Positions 1-4,642 of a DNA stretch of 7,237 nt are shown here, piece after piece. The stretch is taken from the NCBI GenBank assembly GCA_035532215.1, contig DATKRK010000241.1, forward strand, positions 1 to 7,237. The letters are read 5' to 3'. The notes beneath the pieces are model-generated. The model made no database searches. It was not told the origin of the DNA and saw only the letters and a list, made by a program, of their open reading frames with translations. Position 1 is the first letter of the stretch, and each line of letters starts with the position of its first letter. Both the position numbers and the translations under genes were made by a program. The stretch comes from JAICIG01 sp035532215 (lineage in GTDB: Bacteria; Planctomycetota; Planctomycetia; Pirellulales; JAICIG01).

Positions 1-39
1 CTCACGATTCAGACGCCGGGTCTTCGGGCGAGCGTCCAT
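1..39 (-). CDS. Possible start of a divergent gene (13 codons to the left edge)
   Basis: On the minus strand a strong Shine-Dalgarno sequence, AGGAGG (bases 53-48), lies 8 nt before an ATG at 39-37 that opens a frame reading MDARPKTRRLNRE to the window edge. The basic, polar start is plausible for a real protein, but 13 residues give no family identity. A nearer ATG at 47 abuts the Shine-Dalgarno sequence and stops after 12 codons, so it is not favoured. If real, this gene and the dehydrogenase diverge with only about 32 nt between their ATGs, too little for two ordinary promoters. Confidence 0.27.
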   Translation of the reverse strand, partial: MDARPKTRRLNRE

Positions 40-56
40 TCTCGCATCCTCCTACT

Positions 57-2639
57 TTGGTCAGCAGAAGGATGACGAATCAGGCGTTCACTGAAAACCC
101 GGCTTTTTCAAGTCACACCCGCAATCCGATAGAGTCAGGAATATTCAACGTCCCGGCGGGGTTTCAGGTCGAGCGGCTGTTTACCTTGCCCCAGGAAGAG
201 CTCGGCTCGTGGGTCGCGATCGCGTTCGACGACAAGGGCCGCTTGATCGCCAGCGATCAAGGCGACAAGGGTCTCTGCCGCATCACGCCGCCGACGGCCG
301 GCAGCAACGAGCCGACCAAGGTCGAACGGCTCGACGTGAAGATCACCGGCGCCCAAGGCTTGCTCTACGCCTTCGATAGTTTGTACGTTTCGGTCAACGG
401 CGGCCCCGGCAGCGGGTTGTATCGCGTCAAGGACACGAACGGCGACGATCGATACGACGAAGTCGTCAAGCTGAAGGACATTCGCGGCGGCGGCGAGCAC
501 GGTCCCCACGCGCTGCGGCTCTCGCCCGATGGCCAGTCGATCTACTTGGTTTGCGGCAACCACACGCGGCCGCCGTTCGAGCCCGACGAGCCGGCCAACC
601 CCGACCACACGAGCCGCATTCCGACGAATTGGGGCGAAGACCTGCTCCTGCCGCGGCAATGGGACGCCAACGGCCACGCCGCGGGCATCCTGGCGCCGGG
701 CGGCTGGATCGCCAAGACCGATCCCAAGGGCAAGGCGTGGGAAGTGTTCAGCATCGGCTACCGCAACACCTACGACATGGCCTTCAATGCCGATGGCGAA
801 CTGTTCGCCTACGACGCCGACATGGAATGGGATCTCGGCTCGCCCTGGTATCGCCCGACGCGAGTGGTCCACGCCACGAGCGGCAGCGAGTTCGGCTGGC
901 GCAGCGGAACCGGCAAATGGCCTCCGTATTACGTCGATAGCCTACCCGCGGCCGTCGATATCGGCCCCGGCTCTCCGGTGGGCGTGGCGTTTGGCTATGG
1001 GGCGAAGTTTCCGGCCAAGTACCAGCGGGCGCTGTTCATCTGCGATTGGACCTTCGGCACGATGCACGCCGTTTACTTCGAGCCCGAAGGCGCCAGCTAT
1101 AGAGCAGTGAAGGAAGAATTCGTGTCGCGCACGCCGCTGCCGTTGACCGACGTCGCGGTCGGCGCCGACGGGGCGCTGTACTTCACGGTCGGCGGCCGGG
1201 GCACGCAATCGGAACTGTTCCGCGTGACGTACAAGGGCGGCGAATCGACCTCCCCGGTCGACGCCCACGACCAGAAATGCGCCGAACTGCGCGGCTTGCG
1301 GCGGCAGATCGAAAGCTATCACTCCGGGCCGCTGAAAGGCGCCGAGGCGGTCGAGTTCCTCGTTCCGCACCTGGGCCATGCCGATCGCCATATTCGCTAT
1401 GCGGCCCGCGTCGCCCTGGAACGCTTGCCGACCTCGCTGTGGCAAGCCCGCGTGCTCGCCGAGAAGAACCCTGAAGCGATAATCACGGGCGCCGTCGGCC
1501 TGGCCCGCCAAGCTGACCAGTCTTTGCAGCCGAAGCTGCTGGCGGCGCTCGACCGTCTCGAATTCGGCCAGTTGAGCGAATTCCAGCGACTCGAACTGCT
1601 GCGCGCTTACGAGTTGATCTTCATCCGCACGGGCGAAGGCGAAGAGGCCGCGCGCTGGCAGCTCGTCGCCAAGCTCGACCCGCTGTTTCCCAGCCAGAGC
1701 GACGCAGCCAATCGCGAGCTGAGCACGCTGCTGGTCTATCTCCGCTCGCCGACGATCATCCGCAAGACGATCGCCCTGCTGCAACAACCTTCGCGGCACG
1801 ACTTCCCAGTGACCGACGAGTTGCTGGCCCGCAACCGGGGTTACGGCGGCACGATTACGACGATGCTCGCCAGCTTTCCCGACCAGATGCAAATTCACTA
1901 TGCGTTCGTGCTGCGGAACATGAAGGAAGGCTGGACTCTGGACGAGCGCAAGGCCTATTTCGAGTGGTTCGACAAGGCGCGGAAATGGAGCGGCGGGGCG
2001 AGCTTTCAAGGCTTTTTGCGGAATATCGATCGCGAGGCGTTCGAGAACGCCAGCGAAAAGGAGCGGCTGGCGATCGAGGCCTTCGGCGCTCGCAAGCCAT
2101 ATCAACCGCCCCCGCTGCCCAAGCCCGCTGGACCGGGCCAGGATTGGACCATGGCCGACCTGCTCGAACTGGCGGCCCAAGGCTTGAAAGGCCGCGACTT
2201 CGAGCGCGGCCAAAAGATGTTCGCCGCCACGCGCTGCGTCGTCTGCCATCGCTTTGCCGGCGACGGCGGCGCCACCGGTCCCGACCTGACGCAATTGGCC
2301 GGACGGTTCAACGTCAAAGACCTGAGCGAGGCCATGATCGAACCGAGCAAGGTGATTTCCGACCAATACCGGGCCACGATCGTGCAAACCGACGCCGGCA
2401 AGACGCTTACGGGCCGGATCGTTTCCGAAGACGAAGATTCGCTGACGATGGTCGTTGACCCGGAGGACCCGACGAAAACCCAAAAGATCCATCGCAGCGA
2501 GATCGACGAATTGCAGCCTTCTCCGGTCTCGCTGATGCCGAAGGACTTGCTCCAGCCGCTCAATCGCGACGAGGTGCTCGACCTGCTGGCGTATCTTTTG
2601 TCTCGCGGGAACAAGAACGACCCGATGTTCCGCAAGTGA
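57..2639 (+). CDS. PVC-type dehydrogenase with C-terminal cytochrome c (haem-binding) domain
   Basis: Predicted extracytoplasmic redox protein of the planctomycete/verrucomicrobial type. Counting from the TTG at 57, residues about 30-392 form a beta-propeller of the PVC membrane-bound dehydrogenase family, with the signatures GSWVAIAFDDKGRLIASD, GEHGPHALRLSPDG, IGYRNTYDMAFNADGE and GSEFGWRSGTGKWP. Residues about 405-660 are alpha-helical and HEAT-like. Residues about 715-860 are the family's haem-binding domain: Cys727-Val-Val-Cys730-His731 binds haem c, and Met827 in SLMPKDLL is the likely distal ligand. It presumably oxidises a sugar or alcohol and passes electrons to the haem; the substrate is unknown. 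A c-type cytochrome must be exported, yet no signal peptide follows either the TTG at 57 or the ATG at 72. The frame is open to base 3, so the true start may lie outside the window or the 5' end may be altered. AGAAGG directly abuts the ATG at 72, too close for a normal ribosome site. Confidence 0.9.
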   Translation: MVSRRMTNQAFTENPAFSSHTRNPIESGIFNVPAGFQVERLFTLPQEELGSWVAIAFDDKGRLIASDQGDKGLCRITPPTAGSNEPTKVERLDVKITGAQGLLYAFDSLYVSVNGGPGSGLYRVKDTNGDDRYDEVVKLKDIRGGGEHGPHALRLSPDGQSIYLVCGNHTRPPFEPDEPANPDHTSRIPTNWGEDLLLPRQWDANGHAAGILAPGGWIAKTDPKGKAWEVFSIGYRNTYDMAFNADGELFAYDADMEWDLGSPWYRPTRVVHATSGSEFGWRSGTGKWPPYYVDSLPAAVDIGPGSPVGVAFGYGAKFPAKYQRALFICDWTFGTMHAVYFEPEGASYRAVKEEFVSRTPLPLTDVAVGADGALYFTVGGRGTQSELFRVTYKGGESTSPVDAHDQKCAELRGLRRQIESYHSGPLKGAEAVEFLVPHLGHADRHIRYAARVALERLPTSLWQARVLAEKNPEAIITGAVGLARQADQSLQPKLLAALDRLEFGQLSEFQRLELLRAYELIFIRTGEGEEAARWQLVAKLDPLFPSQSDAANRELSTLLVYLRSPTIIRKTIALLQQPSRHDFPVTDELLARNRGYGGTITTMLASFPDQMQIHYAFVLRNMKEGWTLDERKAYFEWFDKARKWSGGASFQGFLRNIDREAFENASEKERLAIEAFGARKPYQPPPLPKPAGPGQDWTMADLLELAAQGLKGRDFERGQKMFAATRCVVCHRFAGDGGATGPDLTQLAGRFNVKDLSEAMIEPSKVISDQYRATIVQTDAGKTLTGRIVSEDEDSLTMVVDPEDPTKTQKIHRSEIDELQPSPVSLMPKDLLQPLNRDEVLDLLAYLLSRGNKNDPMFRK

Positions 2640-2798
2640 GCGTCGGGCCGGATTTCAACTCAGCCCCTACGGACCCGGCGCGTTTGCGAGGATGTGCGAC
2701 GAGCGCGCCTTGCTGACGCGCCGGGTGGTTCTTCGAATCCAAGCGGTCTGCTCCGTTAGCGCCGGTTCGGACAGCATTCGGCTTCCTTTCTCTGCCTG

Positions 2799-2826
2799 CC
2801 ACCAGCTAAAACGCTTTAGCTGGTGG
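2799..2826. repeat. 28-bp perfect hairpin palindrome (REP-like)
   Basis: Twelve-base arms CCACCAGCTAAA (2799-2810) and TTTAGCTGGTGG (2815-2826) pair perfectly around a 4-nt ACGC loop. The outer nine bases of each arm are identical to the arms of the palindrome split by the IS 100 bp further right, so at least two members of one repeat family sit in this spacer. Its form and position suit a dispersed extragenic palindrome. It could also form an mRNA hairpin behind the dehydrogenase transcript, but no T-run follows it. Confidence 0.85.
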
Positions 2827-2855
2827 TCTCTGAAGGCCCACAAACCCTCCGTTTC

Positions 2856-2877
2856 AGCCGGCTTCAGCCGGCTTTTT
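2856..2877 (+). terminator. Rho-independent-type terminator candidate
   Basis: Seven base pairs of AGCCGGC (2856-2862) with GCCGGCT (2867-2873) around a TTCA loop are followed by four further T residues (2874-2877). This is a compact GC-rich stem with a short U-tract in the direction of the dehydrogenase gene, whose stop codon lies about 215 nt upstream. The same stretch is also a tandem 10-bp repeat (TTCAGCCGGC at 2853-2862 and 2863-2872). The U-tract is short, so activity is uncertain. Confidence 0.45.
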
Positions 2878-2926
2878 GCAGGCCATCGGGAAGCCGGCTC
2901 GGAAGAAGGTTTATTTTGGTTTGCAG

Positions 2927-2940
2927 CCACCAGCTAAAGC
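2927..2940. repeat. Left part of an interrupted 20-bp palindrome, including the left target duplication
   Basis: CCACCA (2927-2932) plus GCTAAAGC (2933-2940). The remaining bases, TGGTGG, lie at 4487-4492 beyond the IS. Joined, they give a perfect palindrome with 9-bp arms CCACCAGCT and AGCTGGTGG around two A residues, which is the pre-insertion site. GCTAAAGC is the 8-bp target duplication and recurs exactly at 4479-4486. Confidence 0.88.
2933..2940. repeat. Left 8-bp target site duplication
   Basis: GCTAAAGC immediately outside the left IS end, identical and in the same orientation as 4479-4486. Moving the boundary to make a 9-bp duplication breaks the match (AGCTAAAGC versus GCTAAAGCT), so 8 bp is the supported length. 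Confidence 0.87.
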
Positions 2941-2966
2941 CTTAAGTTTAGCCGACTTTTTTACGT
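2941..2966. repeat. Left terminal inverted repeat of the IS
   Basis: A 26-bp end beginning CTTAAGTTTAGCC, then GAC, six T residues and ACGT. Against the reverse complement of 4452-4478 it has two mismatches and one single-base gap in the T-run. The transposase stop codon (complement of 2948-2950) and its last residues are encoded inside this repeat. Confidence 0.9.
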
Positions 2967-4336
2967 GTATGGTCGAGACGCGAGCCGGTGACTAGCAATT
3001 GCAACGTCGTCCAGCCGCGCCATAGAACAATCCAACCGGGGCGTTTGTCTTGGCGGCAATTCTGATGGCCGCCCAGACGCGCCAGCGCAAGGAAGAACTC
3101 GTGCACGGTCCAGCTTGGGCGGGCTTCCCCGTGGCGCCACGCGCTCAGAACGCAAACATATCCCTCCGCGACGGTTTCGCTCGCGGCTGCCGTCTTCGCG
3201 TCCGGTCGCCGGCTCGCATCTCGCAAGTTCAGCAAGTTCAACGCAACGATCGATAGGATGGCGATCATCGGCTCCAGCCGCGATTCGTACATGAATTGCA
3301 TGTGTTCGATGTCGCAGCCGGTTTTTTGGGCCTTGTGATATTCTTCCACAACCCATCGACACTCGTACCAGCCAATCACCCGCCGCCCTGCGGCGGCGTC
3401 CGCCACCGGTTCATTCGTCAGTAGGAACCACTCCAGAGGCTCTGCTCCGCGCGGCGGATCGCTCTCCCAAACCCGTACGACCCAAACGAGCAGCGGCTCT
3501 TGGCTGTGGTCGCCTCGCGGCTGTTTCGGAGGGATCAGACGCACGGCCTCAAAGGAAAACTGCACGGTCGCTCGACGCGCCGGCCGTTCCGTCGTGGCCG
3601 CGACGTCGACAATGTAACTGCCTGCGGCTTTGGCGCGGCGCGCCACGGCGTGCAGGTTCTGTTTCTCGCCGCTTCCGGCGTGCCCCGCCAACACTTTCCG
3701 ATCTTTCGCCGACCGAACCACAAACCGCCGACCGCTGTTGGCTTCGTGTTCGAGCTGCTCAAAGGTATCCCCGCCCCGATCGCACACGACGACCAATTTA
3801 CGATCGCCCGGCAAAGGCCTGGTCGCTTCGGGCCAGAGACGGCTCTCACGCGACTCGCGGCGCCGGCTCTCCTCTTTCGTCTCTCCGGGCGGCGTTTTCG
3901 CGCGGGTGTGCAAGATCTGATTCGCCAAGCCCAGCGCCTGCCGCCGTTCGGGATCGATGATCAGCACGTTCTGGCAGACGTATCCTCGGCGGTTGCCGCT
4001 GCCGATTTGTCCTAAGGCTTTCATCGATTCCAACCCGCCGTAATCCAGTTCGGTTGCATCGCTCATGGCCAACAGAGGCCCCTGATGCCGCTCGATCAGG
4101 CGGAACGTCTGGGCTTGATGCGCGGCCAACACGCTGCCGTGCGTAACTTCCGGCCGTTGCATCAGCCGGTACATGGCTTGCAGCGCCGCGGGATCCTTGA
4201 ACTTCTGCGGCAACGTTCCGCCGGGATGCCGGGTCAACGCGTCGGCCACCTTCACCAGTCGCTTTGTACGAGCCTGATTGCCTAGTTTCGCGTCTCCGAA
4301 ATGAACCTCGCCAAACGAACGTTCGGTCTGCGACAT
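2948..4336 (-). CDS. IS4-family transposase (Tn5/IS50-like), DDE type
   Basis: A 462-residue cut-and-paste transposase that would bind the element's ends and catalyse DNA cleavage and strand transfer. The N-terminal region (about 5-90) resembles the Tn5 transposase N-terminal domain, including FGDAKLGNQARTKRLVKVA. The RNase H-like catalytic core carries Asp93 in MSDATELDYGG, Asp186 in VVVCDRGGD and Glu331 in WVVEEYHKAQKTG. Tyr324, Arg327, Glu331 and Lys338 form the Y-x2-R-x3-E-x6-K signature of IS4-family enzymes. The C-terminal part has the common PGWxxLWRGW motif. The length is close to the 476 residues of Tn5 transposase. The ATG at 4336 is chosen over the in-frame GTG at 4357 because GGAGGT lies 6 nt before it. 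The stop falls within the left inverted repeat. The gene converges on the dehydrogenase and shows no frameshift. Confidence 0.95.
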   Translation of the reverse strand: MSQTERSFGEVHFGDAKLGNQARTKRLVKVADALTRHPGGTLPQKFKDPAALQAMYRLMQRPEVTHGSVLAAHQAQTFRLIERHQGPLLAMSDATELDYGGLESMKALGQIGSGNRRGYVCQNVLIIDPERRQALGLANQILHTRAKTPPGETKEESRRRESRESRLWPEATRPLPGDRKLVVVCDRGGDTFEQLEHEANSGRRFVVRSAKDRKVLAGHAGSGEKQNLHAVARRAKAAGSYIVDVAATTERPARRATVQFSFEAVRLIPPKQPRGDHSQEPLLVWVVRVWESDPPRGAEPLEWFLLTNEPVADAAAGRRVIGWYECRWVVEEYHKAQKTGCDIEHMQFMYESRLEPMIAILSIVALNLLNLRDASRRPDAKTAAASETVAEGYVCVLSAWRHGEARPSWTVHEFFLALARLGGHQNCRQDKRPGWIVLWRGWTTLQLLVTGSRLDHTRKKVG

Positions 4337-4342
4337 GCTAGC

Positions 4343-4348
4343 ACCTCC
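4343..4348 (-). promoter_or_regulatory. Ribosome binding site of the transposase
   Basis: GGAGGT on the minus strand, 6 nt (GCTAGC) before the ATG at 4336. It overlaps the codons that would follow a GTG start at 4357, which favours the ATG. It is one of the few strong Shine-Dalgarno sequences in the window. Confidence 0.8.
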
Positions 4349-4451
4349 GTGAAACACCGACGCGATTCCTTACCGCGTCCACGCAAGTGCTACGCACCCT
4401 GCCTCCGCTTTGCTCGACCCCAAAAGTCTTCGATCAAACGGCCGCCTCGCG

Positions 4452-4478
4452 ACGTAAAAAAACTTGGCTAAACTTAAG
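4452..4478. repeat. Right terminal inverted repeat of the IS
   Basis: A 27-bp end which, read inward on the minus strand, begins CTTAAGTTTAGCC, then AAG, seven T residues and ACGT. It pairs with 2941-2966. Between it and the transposase start lie about 115 nt of non-coding IS DNA that should hold the transposase promoter; I see no clear -35/-10 pair there. Confidence 0.9.
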
Positions 4479-4492
4479 GCTAAAGCTGGTGG
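4479..4492. repeat. Right target duplication and right part of the interrupted palindrome
   Basis: GCTAAAGC (4479-4486) repeats 2933-2940 exactly, and TGGTGG (4487-4492) completes the palindrome begun at 2927-2932. The symmetry with the 28-bp repeat's left flank extends outward: CTGCCACCAGCT at 2796-2807 is the exact reverse complement of 4484-4495. Confidence 0.87.
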
Positions 4493-4557
4493 CAGACAAG
4501 CTCGCATGTTTTGCTTGACACGGCATCAAATGGTATCACTACCCTCCCGGCGAGTCT

Positions 4558-4586
4558 TTGCGCAACGGCCCCGAATGTGCTACGAT
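4558..4586 (+). promoter_or_regulatory. Candidate promoter of the S46 peptidase gene
   Basis: TTGCGC (4558-4563) is followed after 17 nt by TACGAT (4581-4586), which is preceded by TG one base upstream (4578-4579) as in an extended -10 element. This is a plausible sigma-70-type promoter with a leader of roughly 50 nt before the ATG at 4643. It lies 80 bp to the right of the IS end, so the insertion probably left it intact. Confidence 0.45.
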
Positions 4587-4642
4587 GCCGCGAACTTCCC
4601 TCCACGAATTGCAAAAAAACATCCAGCGAAAAAAAGCCGCCC

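Larger units (their letters stand above)
2640..2926. other. Intergenic spacer between dehydrogenase and IS
   Basis: No convincing gene lies here. The short open frames in this stretch have no recognisable domain and run through palindromes. The spacer contains a perfect 28-bp hairpin palindrome (2799-2826), a GC-rich hairpin followed by T residues (2856-2877) and three copies of the 8-bp palindrome AGCCGGCT (2856-2863, 2866-2873, 2892-2899). The left half of the interrupted 20-bp palindrome follows at 2927. Confidence 0.7.
2941..4478 (-). mobile_element. Complete IS4-family (IS50/Tn5-like) insertion sequence, 1538 bp
   Basis: A one-gene insertion sequence whose orientation is that of its transposase. 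The ends begin CTTAAGTTTAGCC on both sides, and the inverted repeats match at 24 of 27 aligned positions. Both ends are flanked by the identical 8-bp duplication GCTAAAGC. The transposase frame is intact with all catalytic residues, so the element looks potentially active and the insertion recent. Length, gene layout and transposase family fit IS4-family elements, whose target duplications vary among subgroups; the IS50-like placement rests on the transposase. It sits between the dehydrogenase and the S46 peptidase genes and interrupts no gene. I cannot assign an ISfinder name from memory. Confidence 0.93.

Noticed and set aside
942..2492. 516-codon open frame on the minus strand opposite the dehydrogenase gene
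   Set aside because: Same cause: it mirrors the coding frame of a recognised PVC-type dehydrogenase and shows no motif of its own.
2692..2937. 81-codon plus-strand frame in the spacer before the IS
   Set aside because: It runs through the hairpin palindrome and tandem repeats, has no ribosome site or domain, and ends at the target duplication.
4455..4486. Outward promoter from the right IS end driving the S46 gene
   Set aside because: TTGGCT (4464-4469) could serve as a -35, but no acceptable -10 follows at 16-18 nt.
2926..4493. Longer IS ends of about 40 bp including GCCACCAGCT on both sides
   Set aside because: This would leave no target duplication (flanks TTTGCA versus AGACAA), while shorter ends give a perfect 8-bp duplication and a restored palindrome also seen in related form at 2799-2826.
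4515..4543. Perfect TTGACA (4515-4520) as the S46 promoter
   Set aside because: At 17 nt spacing the -10 position reads ACTACC; the nearest TAT-like word (TATCAC, 4534) is only 13 nt away. The TTGCGC/TACGAT pair downstream fits better.
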